Assembly (NCBI GenBank): GCA_965655625.1
Contig: CBFHHA010000044.1
Location: 1 to 18,291 of the forward strand
Length of the DNA stretch: 18,291 nucleotides
DNA from: CAJJDF01 sp965655625
Lineage (GTDB): Bacteria > Bacteroidota > Bacteroidia > Flavobacteriales_D > CAJJDF01
Reading direction: 5' to 3'
This document shows positions 7,166-15,953 of this stretch, in pieces (within the stretch, counting starts at the first letter, position 1; each line of letters begins with the position of its first letter). Both the position numbers and the translations under genes were made by a program. Under the pieces are notes generated by a model. It was given only the letters and a program-made list of their open reading frames with translations, ran no database searches and had not been told where the DNA came from.

Positions 7166-7195
7166 CAAAGATACAACTAGATTTATAAAATACAA
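7166..7195 (-). promoter_or_regulatory. Promoter of the SRP RNA gene
   Basis: On the minus strand TTG (7195-7193), 19 bases, then TATCTTTG (7173-7166), an exact TAnnTTTG. The predicted start is near 7161, exactly where the terminal stem of the SRP RNA begins. Confidence 0.8.
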
Positions 7196-7365
7196 GGATT
7201 GTAACGGTTTGTTTTACATTAAATACCCACTACTAATCAACAATCTGAATAGATATCAAAAATCTGTTAATTATTTCTAAATAAATTATTATTTTTAACA
7301 GAATTTAAGGCAACCCAGATTGTATGTCACCGTTTGTCCAAGAAAGAAAGAAAAAATCAAATACA

Positions 7366-10300
7366 ATGATGAAATTAAAATTTCTACCCCTACTTATAGT
7401 ACTTTTTATAAGTTTACAAGGTCTTTCCTCTCACTTTGCTGGAGGAAATATTTATTATGATTGCTTGGGGAATAACCAATACAGAATTTGGGCGGAAATA
7501 ACATTAGATTGTAACGGAGCTTCAAATCCAGCATCACTTCCTATTACCCCCACCAATACATGTGGTTTGGTAAACCCTACAATTACTCTTTCTCTTATCT
7601 CTGCACAAACAAAAAATGTTTCTCAAGTTTGTTTCAGAGACAGCTTATTTACCAGTTGCATTAACTCAAGTAATTCTCTTCAAGGAAGAAGAAGATATCT
7701 GTATTCTGCTGTTGTGACACTACCTCCTTGTAACAACTGGACATTTGGTTGGTCCTCTTGTTGTAGAAACGGAGGAGCTGGAGGAGTTGTTAATTTAACC
7801 ACAGCTGGAAACATCTATTTAGAAACAAAAATGTTTAGTGCAAATGATTCCTGTAATAACTCTGTAAGATACACAGGTGTACAAAACCCTTATGTGTGTA
7901 TCAACCAACCTGCTAGTTACAACTTTGGCGCGGTAGATCCTGATGGAGATAGTTTGGCATACGTTCTTATACCTGCCATGACAGGAGCGGCAACTTTTTC
8001 TCCTTATAACGCTCCCTACTCTGGCCAAAATCCAATAAGTGCCATTGTATTAGATAGCACAACGGGAACCATCACATTTACACCGAACACACTTGGTTCG
8101 TTCGTTGTGGTAGTTCAAGTTACTGAATACGATACTGCTGGCAACATTTTGGCAGTAACAATGAGAGATATTCAAGTCGTTGTGTATAATTGTGCAGGGA
8201 ATATTCCTCCAGACCCAACTCCTTCGTTCCTATACAATGTAGTAGGTCAAGGGACAATTGCAGGGCCAAAAAAACTTGAGGTGTGTGAAGGAGATTCGTT
8301 TTGTGTAGATTTTCAAGTTTATGATTCTAATGCGCTAGACACTCTCACATTATGGAGTACAAATCTCGCTACAGTTCTGCCGGGCGCAACATTAAGTTAT
8401 TCAGGAATCAACCCAATAACAGGTACGATTTGTTGGACAGTGCCAACAAATTCACCAGCGATAAATCCAGTAAGTTTGACCGTAGACGATGGATATTGTC
8501 CAATTCCTGCAAGGGCCTCTTTTAGTATCATCATAGAAGTGATAAAAAGTACTTACGTCTCCCCAGACGTGACTATTTGCCTGGGCGATAGTACCAGGTT
8601 AACAGCTCAAGGAGGAAGTATATTCTCTTGGGCTTCAATCTCTGGTCCTCCTTTATCAGTTGGTACCAATTTCGATTGCGATACCTGCCAACCTGCTTTT
8701 GCTAAACCCACAGCTACGACCATATATGAAGTAACAAGTGATTTATCAGGCGGTTGTAAAAACAAAGATACAGTTCAAGTAACTGTTGCTTCGAATTTTA
8801 ATTACAACTTAACTCAAACCGGAAATGCAAGCTGTAAATTAGACCCAATAAGTTTTAATATTACTCCTCTAGTTCCCGACACTTACACTTATTTGTGGAC
8901 TCCGGCAAGCATGCTGAGTGCTAACAATATTCCAAATCCTGTTCTGAATCCTACCCAATCGGGATTATTTAATTACGTCATCACGGCAACTAATTCGCAA
9001 GGATGTATTAAATACGATACGGTGAGTGTATTTGTTTCTAATGGAGTCAAGCCTGATGTTCAAGCATTTACGGATAAGGATACCGTGATCTGTAATGACA
9101 TTGCCAACCTAGCAGCATGGGTTGATACCGCTGCTTCGGTGAGCAACCTGCGGGATGACTTTGACAACGCTTTGAGTCCATTTGCTTTCGTTAGTAATAT
9201 TTCGGGAGGAACTATTGGATCAGGTTGCGGAGCCAATTCATTACCGAGCTCATTAAACTTTAATGCGGGAGGAAATAGAGAGTTAAGAACTTCTTCTATC
9301 CAGGTAGGTAATTGCTCGCAAATTACCTACTCAGTTCGATTAGGGAATGCTTCTTCTGGATTTTCTTGTGAAAATGTGGAAAGTACTGACCCTGTTTATT
9401 TTCAATATTCAATAAATAACGGGACCACTTGGGTTAACCTAAGAACCCATTCCTATTTGGGTTGGTTGGTTTCGACAGGATGGCAAACTTTTACGTCACC
9501 TATGCCAACTGGAGCAACCAGCATTATGTTCAGATGGCATCAACCAGTACATGGTGGAGTTGGTCAAGATAATTGGGCATTAGACGATATTCAAATCGAT
9601 TGTAGCTCACTCAATAATTATGCATACAGTTGGTCTCCTACTCCAACTTTAGGTTCGCCCAACTCACCACTCACAACGGCACAACCAAATATTGGTACCA
9701 ACTATCAACTGGTTGTTACCGATACAACAGGAGGTTGCTCAGATACTGCATTTGTGTTTGTAGAAGCTTCTACGGATTATCCAATGATTGATATTTCAAT
9801 TGATACAAACAATGGATGTAAACCAGTAGTTGTGACTTTCACTAACAATACTGACCCAACGAGAATAGGAACAATTGAATGGGATTTTGGAGATGGAACC
9901 ACAAGTGCTTCATTAACCAATCCTATGGTTCACACATATACAGAGCCAGGAACTTATTCAGTTTATGTGAAAATCACTTCACCTAATGGGTGTGTTTCAG
10001 ATACTACCTATTCCAACCTTGTAACTGTATACGATATTCCAGTTGCATTTTTTAATGCAAATCCACAACCGACTAATATCTCTAACCCAAACATCAATTT
10101 CTTTGATCTCTCAAGTAATTTTGTTTCTCAATGGAGTTGGGACTTTGGAATTAATCTTCCTGGATTTCCCTTAAATTCGATTGTACAGAACCCTTCAGTA
10201 AAATATCCTGATCTCAACAGTGGTGTGTATCCGGTAACATTAATTGTAGGATCACCAAACGGCTGTTTCGATACGGTTTCTCGGAATATTATAATTGATG

Positions 10301-10608
10301 GGTTGTATACGTTGTATTTGCCCAGTTCGTTTACTCCAAATGAAGATGGTCTTAATGATGAGTTTGGACCTAGAGGAGAAAAAATAGACCCAGACAACTA
10401 CAATTTCATGATTTTCAATAGATGGGGAGAGACAATGTTTAGTACGACTAGCGTAAAAGACAAGTGGAACGGAAAATTAAACAACAATGGTGACTTGCTT
10501 CCAGAGGGAACTTATGTTTGGAGAATTATTTCCCAAGATGGAAATAGCGGTGAAGAACATGAATATTTCGGCCACGTTGTACTACTCAGAAAAATGAAAT
10601 TAGAATAA
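7366..10608 (+). CDS. Large secreted multidomain surface protein with type IX (type B) sorting domain
   Basis: ATG at 7366 (or the next codon, 7369) is preferred to the one at 7324, since it starts directly on a signal peptide (KLKFLPLLIVLFISLQGLSS); the protein is then 1080 residues. Numbering from 7324, the N-terminal module (36-290) has HFAGGNIYYDC and SSCCRNG, features I associate with large surface proteins of this phylum. Cys-rich Ig/PKD-like repeats follow to about 600. A module at 609-760 resembles a Reelin subrepeat (DDFD, CGANSLPSSLNF, GGNRELRT, FQYSINNGTTW, WALDDIQIDC). PKD domains follow at about 830-903 (EWDFGDGTT) and 905-990 (WSWDFG). The last ~95 residues (LYLPSSFTPNEDGLNDEF, IFNRWGE, EGTYVWRI) are a gliding-motility-associated C-terminal domain. 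This directs export by the type IX system, often to the cell surface. An adhesive or polymer-binding role is likely, but the ligand is unknown. Confidence 0.88.
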   Translation: MMKLKFLPLLIVLFISLQGLSSHFAGGNIYYDCLGNNQYRIWAEITLDCNGASNPASLPITPTNTCGLVNPTITLSLISAQTKNVSQVCFRDSLFTSCINSSNSLQGRRRYLYSAVVTLPPCNNWTFGWSSCCRNGGAGGVVNLTTAGNIYLETKMFSANDSCNNSVRYTGVQNPYVCINQPASYNFGAVDPDGDSLAYVLIPAMTGAATFSPYNAPYSGQNPISAIVLDSTTGTITFTPNTLGSFVVVVQVTEYDTAGNILAVTMRDIQVVVYNCAGNIPPDPTPSFLYNVVGQGTIAGPKKLEVCEGDSFCVDFQVYDSNALDTLTLWSTNLATVLPGATLSYSGINPITGTICWTVPTNSPAINPVSLTVDDGYCPIPARASFSIIIEVIKSTYVSPDVTICLGDSTRLTAQGGSIFSWASISGPPLSVGTNFDCDTCQPAFAKPTATTIYEVTSDLSGGCKNKDTVQVTVASNFNYNLTQTGNASCKLDPISFNITPLVPDTYTYLWTPASMLSANNIPNPVLNPTQSGLFNYVITATNSQGCIKYDTVSVFVSNGVKPDVQAFTDKDTVICNDIANLAAWVDTAASVSNLRDDFDNALSPFAFVSNISGGTIGSGCGANSLPSSLNFNAGGNRELRTSSIQVGNCSQITYSVRLGNASSGFSCENVESTDPVYFQYSINNGTTWVNLRTHSYLGWLVSTGWQTFTSPMPTGATSIMFRWHQPVHGGVGQDNWALDDIQIDCSSLNNYAYSWSPTPTLGSPNSPLTTAQPNIGTNYQLVVTDTTGGCSDTAFVFVEASTDYPMIDISIDTNNGCKPVVVTFTNNTDPTRIGTIEWDFGDGTTSASLTNPMVHTYTEPGTYSVYVKITSPNGCVSDTTYSNLVTVYDIPVAFFNANPQPTNISNPNINFFDLSSNFVSQWSWDFGINLPGFPLNSIVQNPSVKYPDLNSGVYPVTLIVGSPNGCFDTVSRNIIIDGLYTLYLPSSFTPNEDGLNDEFGPRGEKIDPDNYNFMIFNRWGETMFSTTSVKDKWNGKLNNNGDLLPEGTYVWRIISQDGNSGEEHEYFGHVVLLRKMKLE

Positions 10609-10651
10609 GGATAGATCACTTAGTTTGATTACTCTTTAGAAATCTCTTTTT

Positions 10652-10682
10652 AGCAAGTCTCCGATCGAGGCTTGCTTTTTTT
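10652..10682 (+). terminator. Intrinsic terminator after the surface protein gene
   Basis: AGCAAGTCTC (10652-10661) pairs with GAGGCTTGCT (10667-10676), ten pairs including one G-T, with a 5-base loop and a T run to 10682. It lies 44 bases after the stop codon and isolates the surface protein gene from the regulator gene downstream. Confidence 0.85.
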
Positions 10683-10700
10683 GTTTTATAAGTCATAAAA

Positions 10701-10732
10701 TTGGCTATTTGCAAGTAATACTATTATATTTG
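10701..10732 (+). promoter_or_regulatory. Promoter of the TetR-family gene with embedded operator
   Basis: TTG (10701-10703), 21 bases, then TATATTTG (10725-10732) match the Bacteroidota promoter pattern. The start would be near 10738, about 12 bases before the GTG start codon. AGTAATACTATTAT (10714-10727) lies in the spacer and runs into the -7 element; the same 14 bases occur on the minus strand in the promoter of the export operon (15971-15958). This is the expected arrangement for a self-repressing regulator. Confidence 0.7.
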
Positions 10733-10750
10733 AGTGTTAAATAACAACAA

Positions 10751-11422
10751 GTGGAAAACTTAAAAGTACATATTAAAGTAAATGAAGATCTTTACTTAAA
10801 AGATCCAGAGTCAACAAAACTAGGGAAGAAAATTATTTCTCACAGCATACTACTTATTGATGAATTGGGTTTTGAGGCTTTTACATTTAAAAAACTTGCT
10901 ACTAAAATTCAATCAACCGAGAGTTCTATTTACAGGTATTTTGAAAGCAAATACTCTTTATTACTTTACCTATATTGTTGGTATTGGAGTTGGATTGAAT
11001 ACAAACTTGTGTTTGGCACCATCAATACAGATTCGGCCTTAATTCGATTAAAAAAAACGATAGAAATCATAAGTTCTCCTATTGAAATTGATAACGACAT
11101 TTCACATATTAACGAAGTAATTTTAAAGAAAATAATTATTTCGGAGTCTATCAAAGTGACGCATACGAAAATTGTGGACGAGGAAAATGAAAAAGGACAT
11201 TTCAAAGTATACAAAAGAATCATTCGAAGAATCGCTGAGATTATTCAAGAAATAAACCCAAATTATCCATATCCACACATGCTGGTATTTTCATTGATTG
11301 ACGGGGTGATTGAACAATCTTTCTTTTCTACCCACCTTTCAGGGGTGACAGAAATGAGAGACGAGCACGACACTTGTCTCATTGATTTCTATACTGATTT
11401 GATTTTAAAAGCTATTCAATAA
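10751..11422 (+). CDS. TetR-family transcriptional regulator of the adjacent export operon
   Basis: A 223-residue regulator with an N-terminal TetR-type helix-turn-helix. Helix 1 is around KLGKKIISHSILLIDELGFEAF (23-44), and the DNA-binding pair is FTFKKLATKIQSTESSIYRYFESKYSLL (44-71), with the characteristic IYRYFESK. The remainder is a ligand/dimerisation domain that I cannot place in a named subfamily; it is aromatic-rich at 72-90 (LYLYCWYWSWIEYKLVF). The start is a GTG; no ATG is available near the N terminus, and the promoter leaves only a very short leader. The gene converges on the ABC/HlyD/TolC operon, with 7 bases between the two stop codons. The identical 14-base sequence in both promoters makes this operon its probable target besides itself. 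The inducer is unknown. Confidence 0.88.
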   Translation: MENLKVHIKVNEDLYLKDPESTKLGKKIISHSILLIDELGFEAFTFKKLATKIQSTESSIYRYFESKYSLLLYLYCWYWSWIEYKLVFGTINTDSALIRLKKTIEIISSPIEIDNDISHINEVILKKIIISESIKVTHTKIVDEENEKGHFKVYKRIIRRIAEIIQEINPNYPYPHMLVFSLIDGVIEQSFFSTHLSGVTEMRDEHDTCLIDFYTDLILKAIQ

Positions 11423-11435
11423 TCACTTTTTATTG
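11417..11435. repeat. Inverted repeat made by two convergent stop codons
   Basis: CAATAA (11417-11422) and TTATTG (11430-11435) are reverse complements with a 7-base loop. Each contains the Gln-stop end of its gene. The stem is short and AT-only apart from the end pairs, so any terminator function for the converging genes would be weak. Confidence 0.35.
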
Positions 11436-12839
11436 AGCTAAAACACCCAATGTATGTCTTAGCTTAGCGTGTGCTTTCTGATTGGTTGCTATACTTTTAG
11501 CAAAATCAATTTGAGAATAAATGTAATTTTTCTCTCTTGTATTAATCATGAAGATTGAGCTTTCACCCAACTCAAAGAGCCTCAGCTCTGCTTCCAGTAA
11601 TTTTTCATAATTCAATTGATTATTAAAAAATAAGTTAGCTTGCGAAAAACTTGTGCCTGAAGTGTTGTATGCTGCGTTCACTTTATATTTCACCTGCTGA
11701 TTCTTCTCAGCAAAACCTGCTTGCATATCTCTAATTTCGAGTTTATCTAACTTCACTTGTCCCCTTTCCTTTCTTATAAAAAGTGGAAAACTTACTTCTG
11801 CCCCCCATTTATAGTTATTTACGTTGTAGGTTTCGAAAGTAGAATTAAAAGTATTTTCGGCCAGGGCATTGTATTTCAAATTCACGGTGGGTTTTAGGCC
11901 TTCTTTACTCAATCTCAAGTCAATCTTCTTTGATTCAATTTTATACAAATAGTTCACCAGATCTGGGTGAGTAGCAATCAGAGAATCCGAAATCGAAAAC
12001 AAGGAATCGTCTGCAGGAATAACCAAATCACTCGTTAATTTTGGGGGAGAAACTTCCTTAGAAAGTTCAAGCGGAACTATTCCTTCCTGCCACAAAAAAA
12101 CTTGAAGAAGTTCTGTGTTGTTTTGGAAGTTAAGAGTTGCTTCTTGTAAAGAAATCTGCCTATTTTGAACAACGATATGGTATTCTAATGTATCAATCAT
12201 AGGTTTATTTCCCATCACAGCTTCTTGTTTAATTCCTATAAACCGGGTGATGGCATTGGAATAAGCATTTCGGTAAATTTCCATTTCATGAAAAGACTTG
12301 AACCATTCCCAATACACTGCACTCGATTCATAAAGCAAATCGTTCAGTATAATTATTCTTTGTGCTTCCGTGCTGTTTCTATAGATTTTAGCTTTTTTTA
12401 ATTCTGCTCTTCTTTCATCAATAAACAATCCTTTTCCTAATGTAATACCAATGCCTGCATTCCATAACCCATCGGCAGGTGTATTGAGGTCAGGATTTAG
12501 GTAAGTTCCTTCATTTAACTCATACCCTGTTTCGAGGGTTATTCCAAACCAAGTAGGAATTTTCAAACCGCCTTGATATACTCCGAAATAATTTTTGTTA
12601 TTAAAATCCTTATTGTTGGCGTTTCCATACAATTTTGGATCAAATCCTCCTCGGGCTTTTAGTAAATAGGCCCTTCCTTTTTCAGTAGCCAAATCAGCCT
12701 GTATTGCCACTGGGTGATTACTCTTTACTAGCCCTATAAATTCCTCAAAACCTAATTCCTGGGTTATTTCTTGCGCATGCAAGAAGTTGGCAAAAGCGAA
12801 AAGCAAAACGACCAATACTGTTCTCAAACTATGTGTCAT
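11430..12839 (-). CDS. TolC-family outer-membrane efflux channel
   Basis: The outer-membrane duct of a tripartite exporter. A signal peptide (1-22, VLVVLLFAFANFLHA, cleavage before QE) precedes a 447-residue mature protein, the normal length for TolC-like proteins. Residues 30-60 (FEEFIGLVKSNHPVAIQADLATEKGRAYLLKARGGFDPKL) and the matching repeat around 294-325 (ATHPDLVNYLYKIESKKIDLRLSKEGLKPTVNL) show the internal duplication typical of the family. Long helical stretches at about 145-250 and 375-465 would form the periplasmic coiled-coil barrel. Its ATG overlaps the stop of the HlyD gene by four bases (ATGA type), so it is translated with it. It is the last gene of the operon. The channel lets substrate pass from the adaptor straight to the outside. 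Confidence 0.9.
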   Translation of the reverse strand: MTHSLRTVLVVLLFAFANFLHAQEITQELGFEEFIGLVKSNHPVAIQADLATEKGRAYLLKARGGFDPKLYGNANNKDFNNKNYFGVYQGGLKIPTWFGITLETGYELNEGTYLNPDLNTPADGLWNAGIGITLGKGLFIDERRAELKKAKIYRNSTEAQRIIILNDLLYESSAVYWEWFKSFHEMEIYRNAYSNAITRFIGIKQEAVMGNKPMIDTLEYHIVVQNRQISLQEATLNFQNNTELLQVFLWQEGIVPLELSKEVSPPKLTSDLVIPADDSLFSISDSLIATHPDLVNYLYKIESKKIDLRLSKEGLKPTVNLKYNALAENTFNSTFETYNVNNYKWGAEVSFPLFIRKERGQVKLDKLEIRDMQAGFAEKNQQVKYKVNAAYNTSGTSFSQANLFFNNQLNYEKLLEAELRLFELGESSIFMINTREKNYIYSQIDFAKSIATNQKAHAKLRHTLGVLAQ

Positions 12840-14191
12840 TTTTTCTTTTCGTTAAGATTTGTTTGTGTCTTTTTACTGTAAAAATCGGGGGGGAAACCGT
12901 TGATATTTCGCCATAATTCATACCACACAGGCACATCATTCAAAAGAATCATGTTATTGGTTCCGCCACCATACATGAGGGCATCAGGCCAAGAAATATC
13001 AGTAGAGTCTGGTTTTACTAGAATTCGGTATTTCCCATTTTGCCCCAAAAACATATCCATAGCATACACATGACCGCTGTAAGTACCGTAGCTAGCATTG
13101 GGCCAACCTGCAAATACCACTGCTGGCCAACCATCAAATTGAATTTGAACTTTTTGACCAATTTTTAAAAGTGGTAAATCTATTGGGGCCACAAAAAGCT
13201 CCACCCCCAATTGATATTGAGTAGGCATAATTTTCACCAATGGATCACCTTCTTTTATCATTTCTCCTATACCAGTAAAAACCAAGCTAGAAATATAACC
13301 ATCTTGCGGAGCTTTTACATAATACAAATCATTCCTAAACGAATAGTTTGAGAGTTCATTCATGAGTTTATTGACAGTTCCTTCGGAATCAAATTGAATG
13401 GAAAGGGTGGAGAATATATCCGAATTTATTTTTGCAATATCTGATTCGAATTTCACTTTTATATTGGATAATTCTACTTGTGCATTGATAATTTCATTTT
13501 GACTTGCAAGCCATTTGTTTTGTGTTTCAATTTTATAGGCAAATGCTTTCTGCTCTTTTACTCGTTTGTTTTCTAGATCAGTCAAAGACTTTAGGCCATC
13601 TTTGTATAAACTATCGGTTCGATTAAATTGACTAATTGCAGCCGCATAATTTGCCAATGACGCTTGGAAATTATTCGAGTCATTTTGAGCTTTCAAACGA
13701 GCTTGTAACAACTTATTTTTGGCCTGTTTGATTTTGAGACCTCTTAACTCTTCCATGGCAACTCGCTGACCTTGAAGCGCCAACACTTTACTTTTGTAGG
13801 ACTCCACCGAAGAAGATTTTAAATTCATTTGATTCTCCGTTCTCGACATTAAACTGGTATCAAAGTACTTATCCTTTATTTCGGATAAGAAAGCGATGGT
13901 ATCTCCTTTTTTCACAAAATCCCCTTCTTGTACAAACCACTTTTCAATTTTACCAGGAATAACCGAGTTTATTGTTTGGGGTCTTTGAGAAGGTTTTAAT
14001 GTTGTCACATTTCCGTTGGTTCGGATATTCTGTGTCCACGGTAAAAATAGCAACACAATGGAAACAATAGAAATGACATACAAGAATCGAATGAATGCCT
14101 TTTTGGAAGTTCTTCTTTCCACTTTTTTTAGGGTGTCAAATTTATTTTCCTCTACCCTAGTCGAAATATCTATTTTTGAAATATTTAGCAT
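12836..14191 (-). CDS. HlyD-type membrane-fusion (adaptor) protein
   Basis: The periplasmic adaptor linking the ABC exporter to the TolC channel. A basic cytoplasmic N terminus (about 1-35) is followed by one membrane segment (36-51, FLYVISIVSIVLLFLP). Then comes the first half of a biotinyl-lipoyl-like domain, VIPGKIEKWFVQEGDFVKKGDTIAFL (77-102). Residues 115-270 are a long Gln/Lys/Asn-rich helical region, expected to form the coiled-coil hairpin that meets TolC. The second lipoyl half is at 291-322 (VKAPQDGYISSLVFTGIGEMIKEGDPLVKI), followed by beta-barrel sequence. The length of 451 is normal for HlyD relatives of type I secretion and peptide exporters. It begins 12 bases after the ABC gene stop and overlaps the TolC gene by four bases, so the three are one transcription unit. 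Confidence 0.9.
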   Translation of the reverse strand: MLNISKIDISTRVEENKFDTLKKVERRTSKKAFIRFLYVISIVSIVLLFLPWTQNIRTNGNVTTLKPSQRPQTINSVIPGKIEKWFVQEGDFVKKGDTIAFLSEIKDKYFDTSLMSRTENQMNLKSSSVESYKSKVLALQGQRVAMEELRGLKIKQAKNKLLQARLKAQNDSNNFQASLANYAAAISQFNRTDSLYKDGLKSLTDLENKRVKEQKAFAYKIETQNKWLASQNEIINAQVELSNIKVKFESDIAKINSDIFSTLSIQFDSEGTVNKLMNELSNYSFRNDLYYVKAPQDGYISSLVFTGIGEMIKEGDPLVKIMPTQYQLGVELFVAPIDLPLLKIGQKVQIQFDGWPAVVFAGWPNASYGTYSGHVYAMDMFLGQNGKYRILVKPDSTDISWPDALMYGGGTNNMILLNDVPVWYELWRNINGFPPDFYSKKTQTNLNEKKK

Positions 14192-14203
14192 GATTTTGTT
14201 CTC

Positions 14204-15913
14204 TTATAAATAATCTTTCACTGTATTGTAACTTCCTATCTTCTCAATCTTCCCCTCTTTCAAAACAATGATTTTGTCTAACTTTTGACACAATGCCTCG
14301 TTAGATGATGCCAAAATAAGTGTCCAGCATCTGTCTTTGTGCGTTAAGAAATTTAATATTCTATTTCGTTCGTCTGGCGAAATTGCCCCAAAAGCATCTT
14401 TGATTAGAAGAAGTCTTGGTTTGTCTGCAATAGCCCTTGCCAATAATATTTTATCGATGATTCCTTTAGAAAACTTTTGACCTCTAGAATCAATTAAGGT
14501 ATCGTACCCTTTGGGTAATCTTTTGATGTGCTCTTCTAGTCCAATATTCTTGATTGCCCATTTAATATTTTCAAATGTTGCTTTTTCTCTTCCCATTTTG
14601 ATGTTGTCAAAAATAGTTCCATCAAATAATAGTTCTTCTCTCAAACAATCACCAATCACATTTCTAAGTGTACTTAATTTTAAATTTCCTTGAGGTAAAT
14701 TGTTGTAAGCAATGTAACCCGTTGCAGGAGTATACAAAGCAGAAATAAGGTACATCAAAGTAGATTTCCCTGAATCATTATCCCCATACAGAAGAACTTT
14801 TTCGTTGGGATTTATGATCACATTAATATCCGAAAGGACCGTTAAATTCTCTTGTGTGTAACCGAAACTTACTTTGCTAAGTTCCACTTTAAGCCCATTT
14901 TCATCCAAATTATCGAGGATACACAGTCCTTCATGATTCTCTAACTCAAGATCGGTAACTTGACCTATTTTTTCTAGGGAAGTCAGTACATCATAAATTG
15001 TTTCGAGGCTTACGATTAATTTTTCAACTGAATTTATTACCAAAAGAATAATAATTTCGGCCGCTACAAATTGTCCAATGTTCATTTGTTGCTCCATCAC
15101 AAGCATACTTCCGATAATCAATAATCCCGCAGCCACAATTGCTTTAAAAACTACGAGTAAGGAATATTGTTTTACTAAAATTTTAAAGTGACTCTCACGC
15201 GCATCAATGTATTTATTGGTTCGTTTGTCAGTTACCTCTAAAGGCAAAGAAGTTTTTCCTGCCAATTTAAAACTAATATTGGTTCGTGCCATTTCCTGTA
15301 ACCAATGAGCCACGTTGTATTTATTTTTGGATTCAATCAAACTTGTTTCCAACCCTACTTTGGCTGTATACTGGAATATAGCCCATACCAATATAACCAA
15401 AATCAAACTAAAAATAATGAAGAAAGGATGGTACAGAGATAATAGAATCAATCCAAAAACAACTTGAATAGAAGCCGAAGAAAAATCAATCAGAATTTTA
15501 GAAATCCCTTTTTGAACCGAAATGATATCGAAGAATCTGTTCATAAGCTCAGGCGCATAGTGATTGTAGAGCGCAGACATTTTAATATTCGGAATTCTAA
15601 ACGCAAATTCAAAAGCTGCTCTAGTAAACAATTTTTGCTGTAATATCTCTGTGATTTTCAACTGACTTATCTGTAAGATTCCGGAAAAAATAATCCCTAA
15701 AATTACAAAGGTAACAAGAACAATCCATGCTGTACTCACCGCTCCACCCTGAATCAAATTGATGATCGCCTGAATACCAATTGGCAAAGATAAATTCACC
15801 AATCCATTGAAAATAGCATACAAATAAATGTATCTAATCTCTTGTCTATCATTTCTTAATAGCTTCCAAAACCTTCTTAACGGTGTGAGGCTATTTTCAT
15901 TTTTTTCTTCCAT
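14204..15913 (-). CDS. ABC exporter (membrane plus nucleotide-binding domain) with degenerate ATPase motifs
   Basis: First gene of the export operon: a half-transporter with about six membrane segments (roughly 28-300) and a C-terminal nucleotide-binding domain (340-569). No C39 peptidase domain precedes it, so it does not trim leader peptides. The adenine-stacking Tyr (FGY, 350-352) and Walker A lysine and Ser/Thr are present (GDNDSGKST, 377-385, with D380 where Gly is usual). Other motifs have diverged: the Q-loop Gln position is R425; the signature LSGGQ reads FSKGI (481-485); Walker B is LLLIKD (501-506), with Lys for the Mg-binding Asp and Asp for the catalytic Glu; the D-loop SALD is GAIS; the switch His is S537. 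The frame is intact throughout, so this is not a decayed gene. ATP binding with little or no hydrolysis as a homodimer is inferred; another subunit may supply activity. The substrate is unknown. Confidence 0.88.
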   Translation of the reverse strand: MEEKNENSLTPLRRFWKLLRNDRQEIRYIYLYAIFNGLVNLSLPIGIQAIINLIQGGAVSTAWIVLVTFVILGIIFSGILQISQLKITEILQQKLFTRAAFEFAFRIPNIKMSALYNHYAPELMNRFFDIISVQKGISKILIDFSSASIQVVFGLILLSLYHPFFIIFSLILVILVWAIFQYTAKVGLETSLIESKNKYNVAHWLQEMARTNISFKLAGKTSLPLEVTDKRTNKYIDARESHFKILVKQYSLLVVFKAIVAAGLLIIGSMLVMEQQMNIGQFVAAEIIILLVINSVEKLIVSLETIYDVLTSLEKIGQVTDLELENHEGLCILDNLDENGLKVELSKVSFGYTQENLTVLSDINVIINPNEKVLLYGDNDSGKSTLMYLISALYTPATGYIAYNNLPQGNLKLSTLRNVIGDCLREELLFDGTIFDNIKMGREKATFENIKWAIKNIGLEEHIKRLPKGYDTLIDSRGQKFSKGIIDKILLARAIADKPRLLLIKDAFGAISPDERNRILNFLTHKDRCWTLILASSNEALCQKLDKIIVLKEGKIEKIGSYNTVKDYL

Positions 15914-15953
15914 TTATTTATCAATTAGACAAACGAATACTAATTTTACTTCA

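Noticed and set aside
10128..10397. Minus-strand open frame inside the surface protein gene
   Set aside because: It lies opposite the PKD and sorting domains, which are clearly coding on the plus strand.
14204..15913. ABC gene as a pseudogene
   Set aside because: The frame is uninterrupted over 569 codons, the transmembrane part is normal, and it is coupled to intact adaptor and channel genes; the changes are limited to ATPase motifs.
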